Shown: one piece after another, positions 1 through 7,664 of the stretch
Position numbering within the stretch: the first letter of the stretch is position 1
Layout: each line of letters starts with the position of its first letter
Source: Coemansia sp. RSA 1804
Taxonomy: Eukaryota > Kickxellomycota > Kickxellomycetes > Kickxellales > Kickxellaceae
Direction of reading: 5' to 3'
Assembly (NCBI GenBank): GCA_027578815.1
Contig: JANBTH010000710.1
Coordinates: forward strand, 1-12,403
Length of the DNA: 12,403 bases
Notes under the pieces: model-generated
Database searches by the model: none
The model's input: the letters and a program-made list of their open reading frames with translations, nothing else
Told to the model about the DNA's origin: nothing
Translations under genes and position numbers: made by a program

Positions 1-74
1 GTGGGATTCGAACCCACGCCTATTACTAGACCACGGCCTTAACGTGGCGCCTTAGACCGCTCGGCCATTTCACC
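1..74 (-). tRNA. tRNA-Leu (anticodon AAG), 3' end cut by window edge
   Basis: Read on the minus strand, this gives a class II tRNA. The 5' acceptor strand GGTGAAA is at 74-68, followed by T8 and G9. The D arm GCC/GGC carries the GAGCGGTCTAA loop typical of tRNA-Leu. The anticodon stem CCACG/CGTGG (47-43 and 35-31) closes the loop TTAAGGC, giving anticodon AAG at plus positions 40-38, which reads CUU leucine codons. A variable arm with a CTA/TAG stem and the T arm GTGGG-TTCGAAT-CCCAC follow, ending at base 1. The last seven acceptor bases and the discriminator lie outside the window. There is no intron after the anticodon. The D arm and TTCGAAT loop double as the internal A and B boxes for RNA polymerase III; the terminator would lie to the left of the window. 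Confidence 0.95.
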
Positions 75-740
75 CTTTATCTGAGCCAAACTCAGCTGTT
101 ATTTTTAGAATTTAGCAATGCTAGACATAAATTTTTTACATATTTTATTGTTTGTGACGATTGATTGGTGTTATAATAGTATTAGACTATTAGACGATAG
201 AATGTGCTTTTCAATGTTGGAATCCATAAATTCAATAACAAAAACAACACATAAAGTGATAATAAGCTTTTACTCTCTAAATCTATATTGCTTATTTAAT
301 AAGAATTGGTGCTATTGCCATTAATAATGCTAATGTGGACTAAAAAGCCCGCTAGCATAGTTAATATAAGGGAGCACTTCAAATTATCCAGTGTTATACT
401 ATATATAGGTTATATTAAAAGACAAATACAATATTTTTTAATAATATGGCAGATATTTGCTTCTATCTACAAACAGAAAACAGTTATATATTTAGCTAAA
501 GTCTCATTTCTCATTACACAAACCCAACACACCCTCCCCAGTTATCTTTGAATAGAATTATTCCTGTACTAACAAATTTTTAATAAAAGGTCACCACTTT
601 TAATTAAACCACCAGTAGAAGTACAAAAAAGTAAAAAAAATTGAGACCAGCCTTTTTCTTTATTCATGTCTGGAATTTATCATTCTCACTTTCTATTATC
701 CAACTTTTAAACAATACTTAAACTAGTCAAACATTAAAAC
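75..740. other. AT-rich intergenic spacer
   Basis: This 666-base stretch lies between the 5' end of the tRNA-Leu gene and the start codon of the ABC transporter, so it must hold the transporter promoter and 5' leader. It is strongly AT-rich. Two plus-strand frames of 68 and 81 codons (from 118 and 306) open here, but they look like products of base composition. I see no convincing TATA box, repeat or RNA gene. Confidence 0.6.
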
Positions 741-3700
741 ATGTCTATTACGATATTTGCGATTGGGTATGGTGCATTGTACTCTCTGTTTAATGTCTGG
801 TTGGTTTTGTACGCAGTATTTGTTGTCTCTACACGCAAGAGGACAAGCAACCTTTTCTCAAGTAGCATTGCTACTCTGGGCTGCTATGGCTTGTTAGTAG
901 CACTGTCGTCCTATTTATGCAGTAGCTTATTAGATATTCATTATCCACTTTCAATTGTTGCTCTTTTCCTTCTTGATATGCATGTTCAAGATAGTCATCT
1001 GTTTCAACTGGCTAATGCAGTTGGTGTTTTTAGAGCTGTAAGCAACAGCAATGCTTTTGGATGGCCTAATTTGCTTGGTGCCGCAATGCACTTGTATTTC
1101 TTTTGTATACGCCTTGGCGATGAAGGTCAGCAAATCCTAAGGGACATCAAAGAAATGTTGCTCTACACAAAGGAAATCCGCTTGATTAACATACAAAAAG
1201 TGCGTAACATCATTCTAAGCGACATTGAGATACTCCCAAAGCGTATGCTTTTGGAATCATATCTTAATAAATTTGAGTATAATGTAAATGAGCGGATGTT
1301 TCTTCTTAGAGCGATAATCAGAATGGCATGGAAACCAATGGTTCCATTGCTTGTGCTTTCAGCGCTACTCAGTGCATTGTACACCTTATCATTAGCTGCC
1401 AAAAGCTACACACTCAACTTTTTTGATGCACCATTGGAGCATAGTTGGTACGGTGCTTGTTATCATATTATGCTTGTATTTGTTCTAACATTTATCTCAA
1501 AGCAGTTATCTCGTGTGTCAACTTTTGTAAATGAAGAGTCAACTAGGGTTATTGACGCGCTCAAGTTGACACTATTCCGTCTACCACTTTTGAATGACGG
1601 GCTTCAAAACAACTATTCCATACAAAAAGCGCAGGATGCAGCACGAAAATTATTGAGTGGTTTGAAAATAATATTTTCGGCATATACATTGTTTACTAAT
1701 GTTATATTCCAATGGACATACTTGTATATTACCATTGGTTGGTGTGCTGTTATCCCTCTAGCTATGCATTGTCTGCAAATGCTGCTCTTTTTTGCTTTTG
1801 GTCAAGCTGCTGGTCCATATTCTGTATGGGGTTCCTCTTCAAACCAGAACAAGCCTGAATATAAAATTGACGAGATATTCTACAACATAAAATCCATCAA
1901 GATGTTTGGTTGGGAAAGAATGTATACTGATTCAAAGCTACAGCAGCATTGGAAAGATATCGAATCAAAAAGACAAAATGTGTGGTATGCGCCAATTGCC
2001 AGGTTTGTTCATAGACTTCTTTGCATCTTTGAAGTTATTTCAAGTCAAATATCCGCTTATTTACTGCTGCTAGCATTTATGCATTCTAGTTCAAACTCTG
2101 GAGCTGCAATCTCAGTTGCAACTATGCTTCAAATAGAGAGACAGACATGCGAGTTGCAGGATAATTTTGATGGCCTTATAATTCGAATCACTTTATTGCA
2201 TTCTGCTGTTAAAGCAGTCTACACTATTGAGCAAGCGTTGAGTGGTGACTATATTAACACCTTAAGACATAATTCTTTGTCAACAGAAAAAGCCAAGTTG
2301 AATGACTCTGCTCAACAAAAAAGTCAATCAACTCCTATTGTCACTGTGGAAGCAGGAGAATTTGCTTGGACCAAAGACAAACCGGTGGTCAAAAATGTTA
2401 GTTTTGAAGCTAAACCAGGCGACCTTGTTGCTGTTATTGGCAAAACGGGATCTGGCAAATCATCTCTATTAATGTCCATATGTGGTGAGGTTGAAATGAC
2501 CAAGGGAACAGGTGCTGTTGTTGGCTCTATTGCACTGGTTGAGCAAAAGCCATGGATTATGAGTGGAACTTTGCGTGAAAACATTTTGTTTGGGCGTGAT
2601 TATGATGAGGAATTCTACAATAAGGTTGTGGTTGCTTGTGCACTTTCAGAAGACATTGCCAACTGGAAAGATGGTGATAAGACAAGGATTGGCGAGCGTG
2701 GAATGAACGTATCAGGTGGACAAAAGGCGCGAATAGCTCTTGCACGTGCAGTGTACTCCAGAGCAGATATATACATTCTGGATGATCCGCTTTCAGCAGT
2801 TGACCCACATGTGATGCGCCATATTCTTGACCATGTAATAATGGACACAGGTATTCTGTCAGGCAAGATCTGTATAATGTCACTGCATGATAGCAGACTA
2901 CTACCATACTTCAACACAGTATTACAGCTTGAAAAGGATAAAGATGTAGTTACGCTGAAACTGGATCCACAAGAATACCAACCAAAGCCTTTGGATATGT
3001 CATCAGTAACAAAAAAGATTCCGGCTCTTGTGGAAACACACGATGACAAAGAAAAGTCTGCATTAGGCAGTGAGGACAGTGAGCAATTACTAACCTTGAG
3101 GAATAATGGATTCAGTAATAAAGATGGAAATGAGCAAGAAACTTCAAACACGAAAAGAAAGACATATGGCAGCTGGAACACATTGTGGTATATTATTAAA
3201 CTATTTGGGCTTCCAGTCTTGCTGCTGCTTTGTTTACCCACAATATTAATGTCAATATCCCATTTTGTATTTGATAGTTACAAATCGGCTGTTCTAAAAG
3301 AAGATACTAGCACAAAATTACAAAGTAACAAAGCACTTTTGGATTACTTGTTGCTTTGTATTATTGCTAAAACTGTGTATTATTGTCTACTAGACCTTGG
3401 AAAATTTGTAGAAGCCATTATCATGGATAGAACGATTGAGCCAAGGATAAAGTCTGTATTTGTTGATCATATTATTCACGCACCCCTAGCGTTTTTTGAT
3501 AGCACAACAAGGCAAGAGCTATCTCATTCATATAAAAGCAGCACAGAATATATTATGTCTACATTGCCCAATTTATTAAAAATCAAACTGTCTGACATTC
3601 TGTTTATCGGTCTAGCAATGTATAGAATTGTAATGAATGCACCGCAATTGTTGGTTCTTACTCCACTGATTGCATGGGTGTCAAGTAAGAGTAATACAGC

Positions 3701-5087
3701 TACCGTTCCGGTGCAGTCAGCACTTGAGAATATGTATGATGAGGCATGTGTAGATGAAAATAAAGTAGAAGATGTTATTGCCGATGGGCAGCATCTTATT
3801 CGCATTTTCAATGTGGAGAAACAATTCACATCCATGTATATTAAAGAAAAGGACAAAAATCAACATATCAAAACAGCAGTGTCGACATTTGATGGAGTTT
3901 CATCGACTGTGTATGATTTTGTGAGTGAGGTTTCCCGTGCTGCGTGTGGAATAGCAATGGTTTTGCAGAAGCATATGTTTAAAAATGGTTTGTTGTCTGC
4001 TGAATTGATAATGCTTGAAAATCTGATAAATGCCGTAGTTATTGAGGCAAAGAGTATAATGAGCTTACCAAAAGATCTAAGAACAATTAAGCGCGAGGTT
4101 GGTAAGTTTAGAAAATATACCAGTCTAGAGCGTGAAAAGCTTGTTGAGGATAATGCACTGATACCAGAGAAGAACTGGCCATCGGATGGAAAAATCGAAT
4201 TCAACAACTTTAGCATGAAATACCACCAGGACTTGGAGTATGTTCTGAAGGATATCAACCTTATCATCAATCCAAGAGAAAAGATTGGCATTGTTGGCCG
4301 CACAGGTGCTGGAAAGACATCGCTTGCTCGCTGTTTGTTCCAGCTGATTGACAAGAGAACATGCAATGGATCTATACTGATTGATGGACATGACACATTT
4401 TCCATGAACAGAAGAGATGTGCGTGCAAAGCTCGGAATCATTCCACAAGACCCAACGCTGTTTAGTGGAAGCTACAGACAGAATCTGGATCCGCTTGTCA
4501 AGTACACGACTGAGGATATGTGGTCTGCTATTCTAAAGTGCGGAATGGATGAGCTTGTACAGCCAAAGCATGACCACAATAAAACCCAGGATGAGAAGAT
4601 AGTAGCAGAGGGTGAGCATGACAATGAGCTAAAGGAGATTGACAGATGGAATCAAAGGTGGAAGAGCTCTGGATGGACAATGCGTGCATTCCTGTACTTG
4701 TTTGTTAGAAAGCCTGTCCTGGATAAAAGCTATATCAGAAGAACAAGATCCCATGGTCTGGACCGACATGTAAAGGATACTCTCAGTAATGGACAGAAGC
4801 AGCTTGTGGGGCTATGTAGGTTGCTGATGCGCAACCGCAAGATCATTGTGCTGGATGAAGCAACGTCAAGCGTGGACCAAGAGTCAGACCAGAGCATGCA
4901 GAAGCTTATCCGCTCTGAATTCAAGGACTGCACAGTGCTGACAATTGCTCATCGACTAAAGACTATCATGGGCAGCGACAGAATAGTTGTCATGGACAAT
5001 GGAAGAGTCGTTGAGGTTGGACCGCCTAGTGAGCTGCTTGAAAAGGGTGGATACTTTGCAGAGCTGGTCAAGGCAAACGAGTTTTAG
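741..5087 (+). CDS. ABCC (MRP)-type full ABC transporter, 1448 aa
   Basis: Predicted ATP-driven exporter of the ABCC/MRP family; family members move organic anions and glutathione conjugates across vacuolar or plasma membranes, but the substrate here is unknown. The frame is intronless. Order: a short hydrophobic N-terminal region (about 1-125, three or four segments, shorter than the usual five-helix TMD0); TMD1 with the family motif IKSIKMFGWE at 383-392; NBD1 with Walker A GKTGSGKS (567-574), signature VSGGQ (657-661), Walker B ending D681-D682 and H716; a charged linker; TMD2 from about 815; NBD2 with Walker A GRTGAGKT (1186-1193), Q1236, signature LSNGQ (1348-1352), D1372-E1373 and H1404. 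Asp in place of the catalytic Glu in NBD1 is normal for ABCC proteins. Odd points are about 57 extra residues between the NBD2 Q-loop and signature, and a divergent TMD2. The ATG has A at -3. The 3' fifth looks less AT-rich than the rest. Confidence 0.95.
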   Translation: MSITIFAIGYGALYSLFNVWLVLYAVFVVSTRKRTSNLFSSSIATLGCYGLLVALSSYLCSSLLDIHYPLSIVALFLLDMHVQDSHLFQLANAVGVFRAVSNSNAFGWPNLLGAAMHLYFFCIRLGDEGQQILRDIKEMLLYTKEIRLINIQKVRNIILSDIEILPKRMLLESYLNKFEYNVNERMFLLRAIIRMAWKPMVPLLVLSALLSALYTLSLAAKSYTLNFFDAPLEHSWYGACYHIMLVFVLTFISKQLSRVSTFVNEESTRVIDALKLTLFRLPLLNDGLQNNYSIQKAQDAARKLLSGLKIIFSAYTLFTNVIFQWTYLYITIGWCAVIPLAMHCLQMLLFFAFGQAAGPYSVWGSSSNQNKPEYKIDEIFYNIKSIKMFGWERMYTDSKLQQHWKDIESKRQNVWYAPIARFVHRLLCIFEVISSQISAYLLLLAFMHSSSNSGAAISVATMLQIERQTCELQDNFDGLIIRITLLHSAVKAVYTIEQALSGDYINTLRHNSLSTEKAKLNDSAQQKSQSTPIVTVEAGEFAWTKDKPVVKNVSFEAKPGDLVAVIGKTGSGKSSLLMSICGEVEMTKGTGAVVGSIALVEQKPWIMSGTLRENILFGRDYDEEFYNKVVVACALSEDIANWKDGDKTRIGERGMNVSGGQKARIALARAVYSRADIYILDDPLSAVDPHVMRHILDHVIMDTGILSGKICIMSLHDSRLLPYFNTVLQLEKDKDVVTLKLDPQEYQPKPLDMSSVTKKIPALVETHDDKEKSALGSEDSEQLLTLRNNGFSNKDGNEQETSNTKRKTYGSWNTLWYIIKLFGLPVLLLLCLPTILMSISHFVFDSYKSAVLKEDTSTKLQSNKALLDYLLLCIIAKTVYYCLLDLGKFVEAIIMDRTIEPRIKSVFVDHIIHAPLAFFDSTTRQELSHSYKSSTEYIMSTLPNLLKIKLSDILFIGLAMYRIVMNAPQLLVLTPLIAWVSSKSNTATVPVQSALENMYDEACVDENKVEDVIADGQHLIRIFNVEKQFTSMYIKEKDKNQHIKTAVSTFDGVSSTVYDFVSEVSRAACGIAMVLQKHMFKNGLLSAELIMLENLINAVVIEAKSIMSLPKDLRTIKREVGKFRKYTSLEREKLVEDNALIPEKNWPSDGKIEFNNFSMKYHQDLEYVLKDINLIINPREKIGIVGRTGAGKTSLARCLFQLIDKRTCNGSILIDGHDTFSMNRRDVRAKLGIIPQDPTLFSGSYRQNLDPLVKYTTEDMWSAILKCGMDELVQPKHDHNKTQDEKIVAEGEHDNELKEIDRWNQRWKSSGWTMRAFLYLFVRKPVLDKSYIRRTRSHGLDRHVKDTLSNGQKQLVGLCRLLMRNRKIIVLDEATSSVDQESDQSMQKLIRSEFKDCTVLTIAHRLKTIMGSDRIVVMDNGRVVEVGPPSELLEKGGYFAELVKANEF

Positions 5088-5134
5088 TACTTTTTGGTTG
5101 CCGATCCCTTTATAGAGCTGCTTATGAGGTTGTA

Positions 5135-5217
5135 TCCCTGATTTCTCTTTTCTTTCGCTCTCCACATTTTTTTGCTTGTTTTCTGTTTCTTTTTCCTTTT
5201 CCTTTTCTTTTCTGTAG
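5135..5217 (+). promoter_or_regulatory. Pyrimidine-rich leader tract upstream of the TPT-family transporter
   Basis: An almost pure T/C run with repeated CCTTTT units fills most of the 163 bases between the ABC stop codon and the next ATG. It ends in TTTTCTGTAG, 33 bases before that ATG. This resembles the CT-rich promoter tracts known near fungal transcription starts, and equally a 3' splice site of a 5'UTR intron. No consensus donor is visible between 5088 and the tract, so I favour a promoter role. Confidence 0.35.
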
Positions 5218-5250
5218 ATAGTCTCATTCAAAACCTAAGGTGTGAAACCA

Positions 5251-6222
5251 ATGTCAAAAGCAGCTGTTACGCCGCTTGCCAGCATTCTGGGGTATCTTGC
5301 TATATCGCTCTGCCTAACACTACACAGCAAGATGGTTTTGCAGTGGCACAAGTTTGGATTTCCCTGGCTAGTCACAGCCATCCACAACCTTAGCTGCGTT
5401 ATCGGGATGCGCGCACTTGCACACACCGGCTTCTTTACGCCAGTCGCCCTTGACAAGCACCAACGGAGGCTCCTCTGGATATTCTCGGTGCTCTATACAA
5501 TCAATATTGCAGTCAGCAACGTCTCTTTGCACTATGTAACAGTGCCTTTGCACCAGGTTGTGCGCGGAACCGTTCCAGTGTTTACTATCGCCATTTCGCT
5601 TGTTTCAGCCGATCCACCGACGTACTCTCGCAAAGTGTATCTCAGTCTTGTTCCCGTTGTTGTTGGCGTTGGGCTTGCTACCTATGGCGACAAGTACTCG
5701 TTCAGCATGCTTGGGTTTCTGCTGACGCTTCTTGGCACTGTGCTTGCAGCAACTAAAACGGTTGTGACAAACTCTATCCTAATTGGCAAGTACAAGCTCA
5801 AGCTATCGGCGCTTGATCTGCTGTACCAGCTGAGTCCGATGGCGTTTGTTCAGACGCTGACATGGGCTTTTTTTGCTGGGGAGATATCGTCGGCACAGGC
5901 GTTTCTCCACGACTACTCAAAGGAAGAAAAAAGCGACCTTCGGATATCGCTGTTTAGCGCATTGCTTGTAAATGGGGCCATTGCATTTGTGCTGAATATT
6001 GCTAGCTTCACTGCAAGTAAGAACACCAGCGCTCTTGCAATGACCATTACGGGGAACGTCAAGGTCGTGCTGACCGTGGTTCTGGGCTGCATCTTATTCC
6101 ATGTCTCTCTCTCGCCAGTTGGAACATTTGGCGTTGCGCTTACTTTGGCAGGTGGTGCAGCATACTCTGCCGTGCGAATGGCCGAACGCAAAGCCAAGCT
6201 ACAGACAAAGACAATTGTATAG
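5251..6222 (+). CDS. Triose-phosphate transporter family (TPT/NST, DMT superfamily) membrane protein, 323 aa
   Basis: Predicted ten-segment antiporter-type carrier, probably in Golgi, ER or another internal membrane, exchanging a nucleotide sugar or phosphorylated metabolite; the substrate cannot be read from the sequence. Hydrophobic segments lie near residues 9-30, 38-56, 73-92, 100-118, 129-145, 152-173, 189-209, 233-252, 261-283 and 287-308. Family hallmarks are an N-terminal HSK followed by FGFPWLVTAIH (35-45), VSNVSLHYVTVPLHQVVRGT (88-107), a LYQLSP segment (191-196) and TGNVKVVLT near 267-275, where the family has a conserved lysine (K271). The length fits the family. I start at ATG 5251; a GTG nine bases earlier is in frame but unlikely in a eukaryote. 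The gene is intronless, 163 bases after the ABC gene on the same strand, and convergent with the RING gene. A short basic tail follows the last helix. Confidence 0.9.
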   Translation: MSKAAVTPLASILGYLAISLCLTLHSKMVLQWHKFGFPWLVTAIHNLSCVIGMRALAHTGFFTPVALDKHQRRLLWIFSVLYTINIAVSNVSLHYVTVPLHQVVRGTVPVFTIAISLVSADPPTYSRKVYLSLVPVVVGVGLATYGDKYSFSMLGFLLTLLGTVLAATKTVVTNSILIGKYKLKLSALDLLYQLSPMAFVQTLTWAFFAGEISSAQAFLHDYSKEEKSDLRISLFSALLVNGAIAFVLNIASFTASKNTSALAMTITGNVKVVLTVVLGCILFHVSLSPVGTFGVALTLAGGAAYSAVRMAERKAKLQTKTIV

Positions 6223-6309
6223 GTAAACTTTTCATTCTCTGTAATCCTAATAATGTAAAATGGCATTTTGCTGCTAGAACATGCCAAACCACATAAATAC
6301 AAATAATCT

Positions 6310-6315
6310 AATAAA
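6310..6315 (+). terminator. AATAAA polyadenylation signal for the TPT-family gene
   Basis: A canonical AATAAA lies 87 bases past the TPT-family stop codon, inside the 126-base convergent spacer before the RING gene stop. Position and strand fit the 3' end of the transporter mRNA. In AT-rich DNA the hexamer can also occur by chance. Confidence 0.4.
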
Positions 6316-6348
6316 TAATTCAATGTATATATTGCCTTTCCTTTTCCT

Positions 6349-6873
6349 TCATCTGTGCTCGTCGTGTACGTAGCAAATGTACCAGCCATCGCTGAACATT
6401 TGGTGGTTGTTTTCGGCATTTGTGCAGTCCGCATGAGAATGTGAATTATGTCTCTGCTGGACACTGTTTAAAGCGTCTATTTCCCTACCGGGACTTGGAG
6501 CGGTGTGTCTTGATGTAGGGTTTCTTGGAGGTGCTGTGTTCCTTGAAGACGATGTGCTATCTGAAGAAGCTGTTTTGTTGTTTGATGGTTCTGTTTGATC
6601 TCTTTCGAGTACAGTGTTGGGCTGGGATGGGTTCTTGCTTTCAATATCAATATTGTCTATATGGAGTCGTGCTGCGTGTGTGGAAGATATCTGGCGACAT
6701 TGAGGACATGTTGGAATGCCCGACGCATGGTCAATCCACTCGCCAATACATTCCGAATGAAAGGAATGGCCGCATTCAAGAGCTGAAACATTGCTAGCAA
6801 ACTCAATTGATGAAACGCCAGCAGAAGCGTGACTTACAGTATACATTGGCTCTAGACAGATTGAGCATATCAT
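6349..6873 (-). CDS. RING-H2 finger protein, probable E3 ubiquitin ligase, 174 aa
   Basis: An N-terminal RING-H2 domain spans residues 3-59: C3, C6, C34, H36, H39, C42, C56 and C59, with a Trp at 46 near where the E2-binding Trp usually sits. This C3H2C3 order binds two zinc ions and in most such proteins recruits an E2 for ubiquitin transfer. The 27-residue gap between the second and third ligands is within the known range. After the domain, roughly residues 62-160 are Ser/Asn/Thr/Pro-rich and probably disordered, ending in a short aromatic segment (WYICYV) and TGA. No membrane segment is visible, so this is likely a soluble ligase with substrates unknown. The start ATG (6873-6871) has A at -3. 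The gene is convergent with the transporter to its left, and its promoter must lie in the spacer to the right. The short RING beginning at residue 3 recalls TRAIP-type proteins, but there is too little outside the domain to assign it. Confidence 0.8.
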   Translation of the reverse strand: MICSICLEPMYTVSHASAGVSSIEFASNVSALECGHSFHSECIGEWIDHASGIPTCPQCRQISSTHAARLHIDNIDIESKNPSQPNTVLERDQTEPSNNKTASSDSTSSSRNTAPPRNPTSRHTAPSPGREIDALNSVQQRHNSHSHADCTNAENNHQMFSDGWYICYVHDEHR

Positions 6874-7664
6874 TTTCTACTTTCTCTCTTCCTTTTGCTG
6901 GTATTCAAGGATGCAATTTGAAGTAGCTAGATAATCGAAGGTGTTTAAAACAATACATATCATTTGTTGCAAATAGCAAACGGAAACATCTTGCCAATGT
7001 TGTAGACATTCCAATGTTGCAGGCTTTTATACGGAATAAACAAAAGTGTATGTTATTGGACTTTTATTGCAAAACCCCTCTCAATAATACACTTTATGAG
7101 CGTGCGATAAATGTGAATTGTGATGGATAACAGCATGTATAAGGACGGTTTCTATTGCTTGCTTTTGTTTTATGTGGACCGGATTGGAGTTTTGTGATTG
7201 ATAAACAAAGCCAGACTATAAAACAAAGAATGTGGCGATGGAAAATAGCATGGATCCTATCTGGTAGTAATCCTGCGGATGCTGGATGTAAAGCTACAAA
7301 TGAAACTGCAGATATTAGATACTAGTTTTACACACATTGGAACAATATTAATGGAGCCAATCCAATCGCCAGAAAGCTCGGATGGAAATTTGATCTGGGT
7401 AGACGGGAATAAAAAATAAGACACTTTTTCATGCACTGTAGAATTAACCCTACTGACCAGCAAAGGAAAATATTCGGCTTTGTAGTTTTTTTACTTCTTT
7501 TAAAAGTTCCTTTTTTACTCTAGCAGTTTCGTTTTTAACTTTTGAATTAGTATTATTTATTGGTTATTATTATTTTTGTCCTTACATTTCTATAAATTAT
7601 ACCGCGCTGTTCAATAAAGTAAAAAAGATAAGCTGGACAAGCGAGTAGAGGATTCGCCCTTTCA
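6874..7664. other. Divergent intergenic spacer between the RING and CCR4 genes
   Basis: These 791 AT-rich bases separate two genes transcribed away from each other and should hold both promoters and leaders. An open plus-strand stretch of 56 codons (7249-7416) and an overlapping 68-codon minus-strand frame look mildly protein-like, but neither resembles a known family. I see no tRNA, repeat array or transposon end. Confidence 0.5.
7591..7600 (+). promoter_or_regulatory. TATA-like element upstream of CCR4
   Basis: TATAAATTAT lies 74 bases before the CCR4 start ATG, a reasonable distance for a TATA box with a short 5' leader. The surroundings are AT-rich, so chance occurrence is possible. Confidence 0.3.

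Noticed and set aside
118..551. Two plus-strand frames of 68 and 81 codons upstream of the ABC gene
   Set aside because: Their residues (Ile, Leu, Tyr, Lys) follow the AT-rich base composition, they overlap each other, and they resemble no family.
2615..3241. 208-codon minus-strand frame inside the ABC gene, and similar ones at 3860-4441
   Set aside because: These are antisense to a well supported coding sequence with complete ABC motifs, so their length reflects the codon bias of the sense strand.
5242..5250. GTG start nine bases before the TPT-family ATG
   Set aside because: Non-AUG initiation is uncommon in nuclear fungal genes, and ATG 5251 gives a normal N-terminus.
7249..7416. 56-codon plus-strand open stretch and overlapping 68-codon minus-strand frame (7257-7463)
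   Set aside because: Both look mildly protein-like, but they compete for the same DNA, show no family motif, and such lengths are expected by chance in this spacer.
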